Shown here piece by piece: positions 24,537 to 32,718 of a stretch of 39,852 nt of DNA; position 1 is the stretch's first letter, and every line of letters starts with the position of its first letter. Made by a program: the position numbers and the translations under genes. Below the pieces are notes generated by a model. It saw only the letters and a list, made by a program, of their open reading frames with translations, ran no database searches and was not told where the DNA came from. Origin of the DNA: an uncultured Nioella sp. (GTDB lineage Bacteria; Pseudomonadota; Alphaproteobacteria; Rhodobacterales; Rhodobacteraceae); NCBI GenBank assembly GCA_947495575.1, contig CANLZL010000013.1:1-39852 (forward strand), given 5' to 3'.

Positions 24537-24570
24537 ACTAGTATTCCAGATAAGTTACTAGTATACCAGT
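24537..24570. promoter_or_regulatory. Tandem GntR operators between gntR and the ABC operon
   Basis: ACTAGTATTCCAG (24537-24549) and ACTAGTATACCAGT (24557-24570) start 20 bases apart, about two helical turns, so both would face the same side of the helix. The second is a near-palindrome around GTATAC. A third copy lies in the dctP promoter. Their place between the divergent genes suits control of both operons by one regulator. Confidence 0.7.
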
Positions 24571-24633
24571 TACGAGGTCGATTCGTTTGTTTCGAAAAAA
24601 ACTGAATTGGGCCAATGCCACAGGGAGGGGACT

Positions 24634-25710
24634 ATGTCCGGTGTAAATCTGAGCGGTATCGTCAAGGCATATGGCGCGGTGCAGGTCGTCCACGGGATTG
24701 ATCTGGACATTGCCGAGAAGGAATTTGTTGTCCTTGTCGGACCATCCGGCTGCGGGAAATCTACTACATTGCGTATGATCGCGGGGCTTGAGGAAATCAC
24801 GGCAGGCGATCTGACAATTGGCGACCGACGGATGAACCGTGTCGCGCCAAAGGATCGCGACGTTGCAATGGTTTTTCAGAACTATGCGCTCTACCCGCAC
24901 CTGAATGTGGCCGACAACATGGCCTTTGGCCTTCGTATCCGAAAGATGCCAAAGGCCGAGATAAAAACGACCATTTCTGAGGTCGCGGAAATCCTGGGTC
25001 TGACAGAATACCTTGATCGACGCCCCGCTGATCTTTCAGGCGGTCAACGCCAGCGGGTGGCCATGGGCCGCGCTATTGTGCGGCACCCGAAGGTCTTCTT
25101 GTTTGACGAGCCGTTGTCGAACCTCGACGCCAAGCTACGAACCCAGATGCGGGCAGAGATCAAAAGGCTTCACAATCGATTGGGTGTTACGTCAGTTTAC
25201 GTAACTCACGATCAGGTTGAGGCGATGACCCTTGCGGATCGGATCGTTGTTATGAACAACGGCTCCATTGAGCAAATCGGCACGCCGATGGAATTGTTCA
25301 ACAACCCCGCCAACACCTTTGTTGCAGGCTTCCTCGGCTCTCCGCCGATGAACCAGCTGAAAGGGACTTTGACCGAATCCGGCGCAAAGGTTGGCGAAAC
25401 CGAAATCAAGCTGAACGGCTCGGTTGCCACACAGGCCGGGCGCGATGTCATTGTGGGAATTCGTCCCGAACATGTGACGTTGACAGCGGGCGAAAAGACG
25501 ACGGCCCTCCCGATCTCTTTGGATCTGGTCGAGCCACTAGGTTCTGAGGCTCTTCTTCATGGGCATTTCGGCAAAGACAGCCTGGTGTTCAAAACGGAGA
25601 CCGGAGGGGACATCAATCACCTCTCAGGTGTTGGCGAAGTTCATGTCAACGCGTCGCTCGTTAAGCTCTTCGATGCCGAAACCGGCCACGCATTGAGCCT
25701 GGGAGCTTGA
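24634..25710 (+). CDS. Sugar ABC transporter ATPase, UgpC/MsmK (AlgS-like) family
   Basis: Cytoplasmic ATPase of 358 residues. Walker A GPSGCGKST at 36-44, Q-loop MVFQNYALYPHL (79-90), signature LSGGQRQRVAMGR (134-146), Walker B VFLFDEPLSNLD and the switch His in YVTHDQVEAM are all intact. The C-terminal third is a TOBE/regulatory domain as in UgpC, MalK and AlgS. The start is ATG 24634 behind GGGAGGGG. The stop overlaps the start of the first permease (TGATG). It powers the oligosaccharide importer encoded by the next three genes. Confidence 0.94.
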   Translation: MSGVNLSGIVKAYGAVQVVHGIDLDIAEKEFVVLVGPSGCGKSTTLRMIAGLEEITAGDLTIGDRRMNRVAPKDRDVAMVFQNYALYPHLNVADNMAFGLRIRKMPKAEIKTTISEVAEILGLTEYLDRRPADLSGGQRQRVAMGRAIVRHPKVFLFDEPLSNLDAKLRTQMRAEIKRLHNRLGVTSVYVTHDQVEAMTLADRIVVMNNGSIEQIGTPMELFNNPANTFVAGFLGSPPMNQLKGTLTESGAKVGETEIKLNGSVATQAGRDVIVGIRPEHVTLTAGEKTTALPISLDLVEPLGSEALLHGHFGKDSLVFKTETGGDINHLSGVGEVHVNASLVKLFDAETGHALSLGA

Positions 25711-26699
25711 TGCAGATGGCTGATGAACACACGACCGCTGGCGGCCCGCCTGTCCAGGAGCCTTTGATTGAGACCCCAAGCTCAGAAGGCCGATTGACCC
25801 GTTTCTACGATCACATCAGAAGGGAATGGCAGATCTATCTGATGCTGCTGCCCACGATCATCTGGTTTTTGGTTTTTCTTTATAAACCGATGTACGGGCT
25901 CCAGATCGCCTTCAAGGACTACTCAATTTTCCGCGGTGTTGCGGGCAGCCCTTGGGTCGGATTCGAACATTTCGAAACTTTGTTCTCCAACGACCAGTTT
26001 CTACGCGCGATTGGCAACACGATAAAAATCAGCGCACTGAACCTGATTTTTGGCTTTCCTGCGCCGATCATCCTCGCGTTGATGTTCAACGAGGTTCTGC
26101 ATGCGAGTTACAAGCGAACAGCGCAGACGATCGTCTATCTCCCTCACTTCATTTCTTCGGTGATCATCGCCGGTATCGTAATCACCGCCTTTTCACCAAC
26201 CGCCGGTATCGTAAATACCGTCATGGGATGGTTTGGCCTTGATCCGGTCTATTTCCTGACGCAGCCGCAATGGTTCCGGCCAATCTTTGTTGGAACAGGG
26301 ATCTGGCAAGAGGCAGGATTCGGCTCAATCGTCTTCCTTGCGGCCATCGCCGGTGTGAACCCGTCGCTTTACGAAAGCGCCGTCGTGGATGGTGCCAATC
26401 GTTGGCAGATGATGTGGAAAATCACCATTCCATCAATCCTGCCAACAATTTTGATCATGCTGATCATCCGAATTGGCAACGTCATGGAAGTCTCTTTCGA
26501 GCTCGTCATTCTGCTTTACCAGCCGGCGACCTACGAAACTGCCGATGTGGTCAACACCTGGATTTATCGTCAGGGCCTTCAGTCGGGGCAATACGACCTC
26601 GCTGCTGCTGGCGGTCTGTTCAACGCTTTCGTCGCCTTTGTCTTGGTGATGACGGCCAACACTTTGTCACGCCGCTTCTCGCGCACATCGCTCTGGTAA
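25710..26699 (+). CDS. Oligosaccharide ABC permease, LplB/AlgM1 type
   Basis: Inner-membrane permease of 329 residues. A hydrophilic N-terminal tail of about 35 residues is followed by helices starting YLMLLPTIIWFLVFLYKPMYGLQIAFKDYSIF, a block typical of LplB/YteP/AlgM1 proteins. The cytoplasmic EAA loop is clear (ESAVVDGANRWQMMWKITIPSILP). ATG 25710 overlaps the ATPase stop; ATG 25716 is also possible. LplB-type permeases are best known from Gram-positive complex-polysaccharide importers and from the alginate importer of Sphingomonas sp. A1, so the cargo is likely an oligouronide rather than a simple sugar. Confidence 0.9.
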   Translation: MQMADEHTTAGGPPVQEPLIETPSSEGRLTRFYDHIRREWQIYLMLLPTIIWFLVFLYKPMYGLQIAFKDYSIFRGVAGSPWVGFEHFETLFSNDQFLRAIGNTIKISALNLIFGFPAPIILALMFNEVLHASYKRTAQTIVYLPHFISSVIIAGIVITAFSPTAGIVNTVMGWFGLDPVYFLTQPQWFRPIFVGTGIWQEAGFGSIVFLAAIAGVNPSLYESAVVDGANRWQMMWKITIPSILPTILIMLIIRIGNVMEVSFELVILLYQPATYETADVVNTWIYRQGLQSGQYDLAAAGGLFNAFVAFVLVMTANTLSRRFSRTSLW

Positions 26700-26711
26700 G
26701 GGGAAAAGACC

Positions 26712-27593
26712 ATGATGAAATGGAACCTCTATTCCCGTGGCGACAAGTTCTTTGCCATCGTGGTGTCGATCCTGATCGGCATGTTCACAGTCGCCACGCT
26801 CTACCCGTTTATCTACATCGCAGCTGTGTCATTCAGTTCCGGCTTTGCGGCGCAGGCTGGCAGAGTCGTGCTGACGCCGATTGAAGCAACGTGGGAGGCT
26901 TACGGCTACATCCTTACTGACCCACAGTTCTGGATTTCGTATCGCAACACGTTCATCTACACGATCGGCGGCACGATCATGAGCATGCTGTTCATTATCC
27001 CCGGTGCCTACGCCTTGTCGCGCCCACAGCTAAAAGGGCGGCGGTTCTTCAACCTCTTCATCGCGTTCACGATGTGGTTCAACGCGGGCCTTATCCCGTT
27101 TTTCCTGAACATGCGTGATTTGGGACTGCTGGATAGCATGTTCGGCATCATCCTCGCCTTCGCGGTCAACGCGTTCAACATAATCCTGCTTCGCAATTTC
27201 TTCGAGGCGATACCGCAGAGTTTTGAAGAAGCCGCGCGCATGGACGGTGCCAATGATTTCCAGGTGCTTTGGAAGGTCTTTGTCCCGCTCTCAAAACCCG
27301 CAATCGCGACGATCACGCTGTTTTGCATCGTGTCACGCTGGAACGGGTTCTTCTGGGCCATGGTGCTTTTGCAAAGCGAGGAAAAGATCCCGCTGCAGGT
27401 TTTCCTGCGCCACACCATCGCGAATCTCAGCGATGACGACGAATTCGCGATTGTCCAAACCGCCGCCGGTTTCAGCGCCGAGACTGTTACCGCAGCGATC
27501 ATCGTCTGTTCGATCATCCCTGTGCTGATCGTCTACCCATTCATCCAGAAATACTTTGAGAAAGGCATCTTGCTTGGAGGTGTCAAGGAATGA
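26712..27593 (+). CDS. Oligosaccharide ABC permease, LplC/AlgM2 type
   Basis: Second permease, 293 residues with six hydrophobic helices. After a short charged start comes IVVSILIGMFTVATLYPFIYIAAVSFS. AYALSRPQLKGRRFFN and MWFNAGLIPFFLNMRDLGLLDS fit LplC/YtcP/AlgM2. The EAA loop reads EEAARMDGANDFQVLWKVFVPLSKP. It begins ATGATG at 26712 behind GGGGAAAAG, 12 bases after the first permease. With that protein it forms the membrane channel of the importer. Confidence 0.9.
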   Translation: MMKWNLYSRGDKFFAIVVSILIGMFTVATLYPFIYIAAVSFSSGFAAQAGRVVLTPIEATWEAYGYILTDPQFWISYRNTFIYTIGGTIMSMLFIIPGAYALSRPQLKGRRFFNLFIAFTMWFNAGLIPFFLNMRDLGLLDSMFGIILAFAVNAFNIILLRNFFEAIPQSFEEAARMDGANDFQVLWKVFVPLSKPAIATITLFCIVSRWNGFFWAMVLLQSEEKIPLQVFLRHTIANLSDDDEFAIVQTAAGFSAETVTAAIIVCSIIPVLIVYPFIQKYFEKGILLGGVKE

Positions 27594-27619
27594 CCAAAGA
27601 ACGCAAAAGGGAGGAACCA

Positions 27620-29182
27620 ATGCATAAAACTAGTCTAATTGCCGCGTTGCTGATCGGGAGTGCAATCACGACCCCCGCACTCGCCGATGGCCACCTTCAG
27701 ATCGTTGAAGGCGACCCGTTGGAATTGACCATTCAGATGAACCACGCGCGCTATCCGATCTACGAGGAAGACTGGCCAGTTGAACAAACGGCCCGCGCCT
27801 GGACCAACGTGCATCTGATCGATGCGACCGTGGGTGCCAATATGCGCACGGACGAAAACACTGGCCGGACCGAAGCCTTGAACCTTATGCTGGCGAGTGG
27901 CGAAATTCCGGACATCGTCGGGTCCAGCCGGATCAGAGATTTTGTCAACCAGTATGGCCCCCAGGGCGCCTTCCTGCCGCTCAATGATCTGATTGCAGAG
28001 CACGCCCCGCATTTGCAGGCCTATCTTGACGAACGTCCTGAAATTGCCGCCGCAATTCAGGCGGCTGATGGCAACATGTACTACATTCCCTATTTGCCAG
28101 ATGGCCTCTACGGGCGTGCCTATTGGATCCGCACTGACTGGCTGGATACGCTCGGCCTGGACATGCCCGAGACGGTTGAGGAGTTTGAAACCGTTCTACG
28201 CGCATTCAGAACACAAGATCCAAATGGCAATGGTATTGCTGACGAAGTTCCCTACTTTGCGCGCCAATGGCCCGAGCTGATCCGGCTTGTAACGCTTTGG
28301 GACGGCCGGTCCTCTGGGTCCGATACATACCACGATTTCTACGTGGATGAGGGCACGATGCGCCATCCCTATGCAGGCGAGGGGTATCGTGACGGTATAT
28401 CCAACCTGGCGCGCTGGTACGAAGAAGGCCTGATCGACGCTGAAATCTTTACTCGCGGTAGTTCGTCCCGTGACTTCTTGCTGTCGGAAAATCTGGGCGG
28501 TGCGACACATGACTGGTTTGCGTCGACATCCGGCTACAACCGTCTGTCCGAAGAAATTCCGGGTTTTGAGTTCCGGGCAATGGCTCCGCCGGCGTCGGTC
28601 TCTGGGATCCGCATGGAAGAGCATCGCCGTATCCCGATCAAACCCGATGGTTGGGCGATCAGCTATACCAACGAACACCCCGTCGAAACTATCCAGTACT
28701 TTGATTTCTGGTTCACTGAGGAGGGTCGCCGTCTGGCCAACTTCGGTGTTGAGGGTTTGCACTACGAGATGGTTGATGGTGAGCCGATCTTCACGCAGGA
28801 ATTCCTTGATCAGGGCCCGGTGAACCGCTCACTCTACCAGGCTGGTGCCCAGCTGCAGAGCCGTGGTTATTTCCAGGACTATGCCTACGAGATTCAGTGG
28901 TCGAACGAATTCGCCCTGGAAGGCATCGCGCTCTATGACGAAGGCGATTACCTGATCGACCAGTTCCTCGGCGTCGCGTTCACCGCAGAAGAACAAGACG
29001 TTTACGACCGTCATTGGGCCTCCATCCGCGACTACATGCTTGAGCGCCAGCAAAGCTGGATTCTCGGCAATGGCGACATCATGGAAGACTGGGATGATTA
29101 TCTCGCTCAGCTTGATGAACTCGGCCTGCAGGACGTCCTTGACGTAATGCAGTCGGCCTATGACCGCCAATACGGGAATTAA
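27620..29182 (+). CDS. Oligosaccharide-binding protein, AlgQ-like, with EF-hand-like calcium loop
   Basis: Periplasmic binding protein of 520 residues, the large size class of AlgQ1/AlgQ2 and LipO/YtcQ. The signal peptide MHKTSLIAALLIGSAITTPALA-DG is cleaved near residue 22, without a lipobox. A calcium-site-like loop is visible in DPNGNGIADEVPY (residues 200-212), with the Asp, Asn, Asn, Asp and Glu spacing of the AlgQ-type EF-hand-like site. Many acidic and aromatic residues fit oligosaccharide binding. The start is ATG 27620 behind GGGAGGAACC. An in-frame ATG at 27590 overlaps the permease end. A strong hairpin follows the stop. The ligand is inferred to be an oligouronide. Confidence 0.9.
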   Translation: MHKTSLIAALLIGSAITTPALADGHLQIVEGDPLELTIQMNHARYPIYEEDWPVEQTARAWTNVHLIDATVGANMRTDENTGRTEALNLMLASGEIPDIVGSSRIRDFVNQYGPQGAFLPLNDLIAEHAPHLQAYLDERPEIAAAIQAADGNMYYIPYLPDGLYGRAYWIRTDWLDTLGLDMPETVEEFETVLRAFRTQDPNGNGIADEVPYFARQWPELIRLVTLWDGRSSGSDTYHDFYVDEGTMRHPYAGEGYRDGISNLARWYEEGLIDAEIFTRGSSSRDFLLSENLGGATHDWFASTSGYNRLSEEIPGFEFRAMAPPASVSGIRMEEHRRIPIKPDGWAISYTNEHPVETIQYFDFWFTEEGRRLANFGVEGLHYEMVDGEPIFTQEFLDQGPVNRSLYQAGAQLQSRGYFQDYAYEIQWSNEFALEGIALYDEGDYLIDQFLGVAFTAEEQDVYDRHWASIRDYMLERQQSWILGNGDIMEDWDDYLAQLDELGLQDVLDVMQSAYDRQYGN

Positions 29183-29192
29183 TAGTCCCCTC

Positions 29193-29229
29193 ACCGGGGG
29201 CGAGCGACAGTGCCGCCCCCGGTTTCTTC
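29193..29229 (+). terminator. Hairpin after the binding-protein gene
   Basis: A perfect 10-base-pair stem ACCGGGGGCG / CGCCCCCGGT with an 11-base loop is followed by TTCTTCT. It stands between the binding-protein gene and the lyase gene, 31 bases before the lyase start. It probably partly ends transcription, or protects the upstream message, so that the importer is made in excess of the catabolic enzymes. Confidence 0.75.
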
Positions 29230-29259
29230 TATCCATCACCTCAAGCCGGAAATTTTCTG

Positions 29260-31581
29260 ATGTCGACAGCTCCTCTTCCCTTGTTAGATGAACCCAAGGC
29301 GGGCCGTTTGACTATTCAGTACAGCCCGGTCGTCGAGACAGAAGTTGTCGAAAACCCGCCTCGGTTTATGTGGATTCCCGTGATTGACGATAGCGCGCGC
29401 TATGTGCTGCGCATTTCCACGGATCCTCAGTTTTCCAAAGGGAAAACACAGGTTTTCAAAGATCTGCCGCTCAACTTTTTTACACCAGACAAGGCGCTGG
29501 CCCCAGGCGACTACCATTGGTCCTACGCGACCTGGGACAACGCCGCAGGCGCCCCTTCAACGACTTGGAGCAGTGTGCGCAGTTTCACGGTGGCAGATGG
29601 TTTGCCCGAAACACCCTTGCCATCCCGAAAGGACCGCCTTTCCCAAGTCGCTGCCAATCACCCCAGATTGTGGATGACATCTGATCGTCTGAGTGACTTC
29701 AAAAAAGCCGTAAAAGCAGACGCCGATCATTGCACATGGTCAACATTTTACGAGGCATCCGTCCTGCCATGGATGGACCGTGAAGTTATGCGAGAACCCG
29801 CAGGCTATCCAGACCACAAACGCACAGCCCCGGTCTGGCGCCAAACCTACATTGATTTACAAGAGCTCTGGTATGCCATCCGACATCTTGCGATAGCGGG
29901 TACGGTTACCAGTGACACTAAAATGACAGCACGGGCCAAAGAATGGCTGCTCGAAGCGGCATCTTGGGACCCTATGGGCGTCACGTCACGAGCCTATACA
30001 GATGAATGGGCCTATCGGGTCTGCAACGCGCTCGCTTGGGGTTATGACTGGCTATACGATGATTTATCTGAGGATGAGCGGGCGACAGTGCGTGCATCTT
30101 TGCTGGCACGTACACGTGACATCGCTGAACATGCGATCCTGAACGCAAAGATCCATTTATTCCCTTACGACAGCCATGCCGTCCGTTCTGTGTCGCTGGC
30201 GATTGTACCCGCCTGCATCGCCCTGTTGGGCGACGATGAGTCCGATGAGGCAGAGGGCTGGCTTCACTACAGCATTGAATTTCTGTCCACCGTGTATTCG
30301 CCCTGGGGCGATAGCGACGGTGGCTGGGCAGAAGGCACCAACTATTGGATGATGGGGATCGCCTATTTGATCGACGCAGCAAATCGCTTGAAGTCGTATG
30401 CCGGCATCGACCTTTATAAACGTCCCTTCCTGCAGAACACGGGCGATTTCCCACTCTTTTGCAAGGCGCCAAACACCCGGCGCGCGACATTTGGCGATGA
30501 CAGCACGCAGGGCGACCTGCCAGGTATCAAAACCGGACTCAATATGCGTCAGCTTGCAGGGGCGACTGGTAAGGGTGAATACCAATGGTATTGCCAAGAG
30601 AACCTGCGCCTGAATCCGGGCACAGAGGGCGCGTTTTACAATTGGGGCTGGTGGGACACGAATTTCGATGAATTGGTTTTCCAAACCGATTTCCCGAAGG
30701 TCAAAGCCACGCCACCAGAGGGCGGATTGCGACATTTCAGAGGGATCGGGTGGGTCGGCATACAGCACGCCATGGATGACCCCGATAACCATATCCAGTT
30801 TGTGTTTAAGTCCTCTTCTTTCGGATCGGTCAGCCACAGTCACGGCGATCAGAACGCCTTTTGCCTAGCGGCTTATGGAGAGGACCTTGCAATCCAATCC
30901 GGTCATTACGTTGCCTTCAATTCGACCATGCACCGAAACTGGCGACGACAGACGCGATCCAAAAACGCAATCCTGATCAATGGCAAAGGCCAATATGCCG
31001 AGACGGACAAATCGAAGGCACTTGGCGCGACCGGAAAAATTCTGGCCGCAGAAGAGCGCGACGATCACATTTTCATTCACGGCGATGCAACGCCGGCCTA
31101 TCGGAGTTTGTCGCCCGAGGTTACCCGTGCCGAGCGTGAGATCTATTTCGTTCGCAACTCGTATTTCGTGATCATCGATAAGGTTGATGCAGAAAGCCCG
31201 GTCACAGTTGACTGGTTGCTGCATGCCAACAACCGGTTCGAACTTGGAAGCTCTTCATTCCGAAACACAGGCGAGCGCGCGGGGTTTTATGGTCAAGTTG
31301 TTTGGTCGGAATCCGGAAAGCCAGAGATTTCCCAGCAAACCGCTTTCCCGGATGTCGACCCCGCAGATTACGAGGGCCTTCCCGTCAGCACATTCCTGAC
31401 GGCGCATTATGGCCCGTCTACCCGCCATCGGATTGCGACGCTGCTGGTGCCCTACAAACTGGACGCGCCAAAGCGGGTTTTCAATTTCATGGACGACCAG
31501 GGCTATGACGCCGACCTCTATTTCACCGACGCCGATGAAAACACATTCAAAGTTGTCATGAAAAAATTGGCAAACACCTGA
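29260..31581 (+). CDS. Heparinase II/III-type polysaccharide lyase, PL15-like exo-lyase
   Basis: A 773-residue lyase without signal peptide, so it acts in the cytoplasm on imported oligosaccharides. The N-terminal beta domain (about 15-115, fibronectin-like) is followed by an alpha/alpha barrel (about 130-480) and a C-terminal beta-sheet region with the heparinase II/III block. Candidate catalytic residues are His306 in YDSHAVRS, Tyr362 in EGTNYWMMG and the His pair in SHSHGDQN (526, 528). Their order and spacing match what is known for the exo-alginate lyase Atu3025 of Agrobacterium (PL15, nearly the same length). The gene follows an AlgQ-like importer, as there. It should release unsaturated monouronate from oligouronides. 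Alginate, heparin-like and other polyuronide specificities cannot be separated by sequence alone. Confidence 0.85.
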   Translation: MSTAPLPLLDEPKAGRLTIQYSPVVETEVVENPPRFMWIPVIDDSARYVLRISTDPQFSKGKTQVFKDLPLNFFTPDKALAPGDYHWSYATWDNAAGAPSTTWSSVRSFTVADGLPETPLPSRKDRLSQVAANHPRLWMTSDRLSDFKKAVKADADHCTWSTFYEASVLPWMDREVMREPAGYPDHKRTAPVWRQTYIDLQELWYAIRHLAIAGTVTSDTKMTARAKEWLLEAASWDPMGVTSRAYTDEWAYRVCNALAWGYDWLYDDLSEDERATVRASLLARTRDIAEHAILNAKIHLFPYDSHAVRSVSLAIVPACIALLGDDESDEAEGWLHYSIEFLSTVYSPWGDSDGGWAEGTNYWMMGIAYLIDAANRLKSYAGIDLYKRPFLQNTGDFPLFCKAPNTRRATFGDDSTQGDLPGIKTGLNMRQLAGATGKGEYQWYCQENLRLNPGTEGAFYNWGWWDTNFDELVFQTDFPKVKATPPEGGLRHFRGIGWVGIQHAMDDPDNHIQFVFKSSSFGSVSHSHGDQNAFCLAAYGEDLAIQSGHYVAFNSTMHRNWRRQTRSKNAILINGKGQYAETDKSKALGATGKILAAEERDDHIFIHGDATPAYRSLSPEVTRAEREIYFVRNSYFVIIDKVDAESPVTVDWLLHANNRFELGSSSFRNTGERAGFYGQVVWSESGKPEISQQTAFPDVDPADYEGLPVSTFLTAHYGPSTRHRIATLLVPYKLDAPKRVFNFMDDQGYDADLYFTDADENTFKVVMKKLANT

Positions 31582-31631
31582 TTGGAACGCGCGTCACTCG
31601 CGGAGAAAAAACACAGATAGGAAGGGCAAAT

Positions 31632-32375
31632 ATGAAACTTGCAGGAAAAACCGCGATCATCACCGGCGGTGGCCGCGATATCGGCGCTGCCGTCGCCACC
31701 AAATTCGCATCTGAAGGCGCCAATGTCGTCATCAACTATTTCGCCAGTTCCAAATCCGCTGATGAAACCGCTGCGAAAATCGCCACGGCTGGTGGAAATG
31801 CCATCGCCGTTCAGGGTGATTTGAACAAGCAAGACGACGTGCTTGCCCTGGTGTCCAAAGCAATCGACACCTTTGGTGGGGTGGACATTTTGGTGAACAA
31901 TGCCGGTGGGCTGATCGCGCGCAAAACTGTTGCCGAGATGGAGCTTGAGCATTGGGAGGCAGTCATGGCGCTGAACCTGACCAGCACCTTCATGATGACC
32001 AAGGCCTGCCTCAAGCACATGAAAAGCGGCACTATCGTCAATCTCGCAAGCCAGGCGGGCCGTGATGGTGGTGGGCCTGGTGCCGTGGCCTATGCAACAT
32101 CCAAAGGGGCCGTGATGACGATGACACGTGCATTGGCCAAGGAGCTGGGGCCGGACATTCGTGTCAATGCGCTATGCCCTGGAATGATCGACACCGATTT
32201 TCACAACATTCACACGCCGGATGCGGGCCGTCGAGGGTTTGAAGCGAACGCCCCGTTGAAACGGCAGGGTCATGTCGACGATGCGGCGAACCTCGTTCTG
32301 TTCCTCGCCTGTGAGGACAGCGCCTTTATCACCGGCACCAATATCGACATCAACGGCGGAATGCTGTTCTCATAG
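31632..32375 (+). CDS. SDR oxidoreductase, candidate 4-deoxy-5-hexoseulose uronate reductase
   Basis: Short-chain dehydrogenase of 247 residues. It shows the cofactor loop TGGGRDIGAAVA (11-22), NNAGG at 89-93, catalytic Ser140, Tyr154 and Lys158 (NLASQAGRDG, YATSKGA), and the closing ITGTNIDINGGML. The start is ATG 31632 behind AGGAAGGG. It follows the lyase directly, the same position as the reductase gene next to the Agrobacterium PL15 lyase. It may therefore reduce the open-chain product of alginate breakdown (DEH) to 2-keto-3-deoxygluconate. It could equally be a generic FabG-like dehydrogenase; residues alone do not decide. It would act parallel to KduI-KduD. Confidence 0.85.
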   Translation: MKLAGKTAIITGGGRDIGAAVATKFASEGANVVINYFASSKSADETAAKIATAGGNAIAVQGDLNKQDDVLALVSKAIDTFGGVDILVNNAGGLIARKTVAEMELEHWEAVMALNLTSTFMMTKACLKHMKSGTIVNLASQAGRDGGGPGAVAYATSKGAVMTMTRALAKELGPDIRVNALCPGMIDTDFHNIHTPDAGRRGFEANAPLKRQGHVDDAANLVLFLACEDSAFITGTNIDINGGMLFS

Positions 32376-32389
32376 CCGCGGAGGCAAAA

Positions 32390-32701
32390 ATGTCCGACTT
32401 TCCAGTTGTTTCCACAGGTGAAAAGGTCACACGGCAGGTGCTGTCTGATCACCCCGACCTGATGGTCGTGGCGTTTCGTTTCGAGACGGAAGGTGCCATT
32501 GGCGCTCTGCACAATCACCCGCATGTCCAATCCACTTATGTCGAAAGCGGGTCGTTTCGTTTCACGCTAGGAGACGAGGAGCGCGTTGTCGGACAGGGCG
32601 ACAGTTTCGTCATTCCATCGGATGTCGTTCATGGCTGCGTCTGTCTGGAGCCGGGAACCTTGGTGGACTGCTTTACGCCCCGCCGCGACGATTTCCTTTG
32701 A
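32390..32701 (+). CDS. kdgF: KdgF-like cupin, unsaturated uronate ring opening
   Basis: A single-domain cupin of 103 residues, the KdgF size. Metal-site residues are visible in ALHNHPHVQSTYVESG (His41, His43, Gln47 with the nearby Glu) and His81 in IPSDVVHGC. The closing CFTPRRDDFL matches the family's F-[ST]-P-x-R-x-D/E-[DY]-[YF]-L end. KdgF speeds the conversion of 4,5-unsaturated monouronate, released by exo-lyases, into the linear keto form used by KduI or a reductase. It sits 14 bases after the SDR gene and overlaps the region of the kdgK start, which suits this step. Confidence 0.9.
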   Translation: MSDFPVVSTGEKVTRQVLSDHPDLMVVAFRFETEGAIGALHNHPHVQSTYVESGSFRFTLGDEERVVGQGDSFVIPSDVVHGCVCLEPGTLVDCFTPRRDDFL

Positions 32702-32718
32702 CACGAAAGACACTTTCA

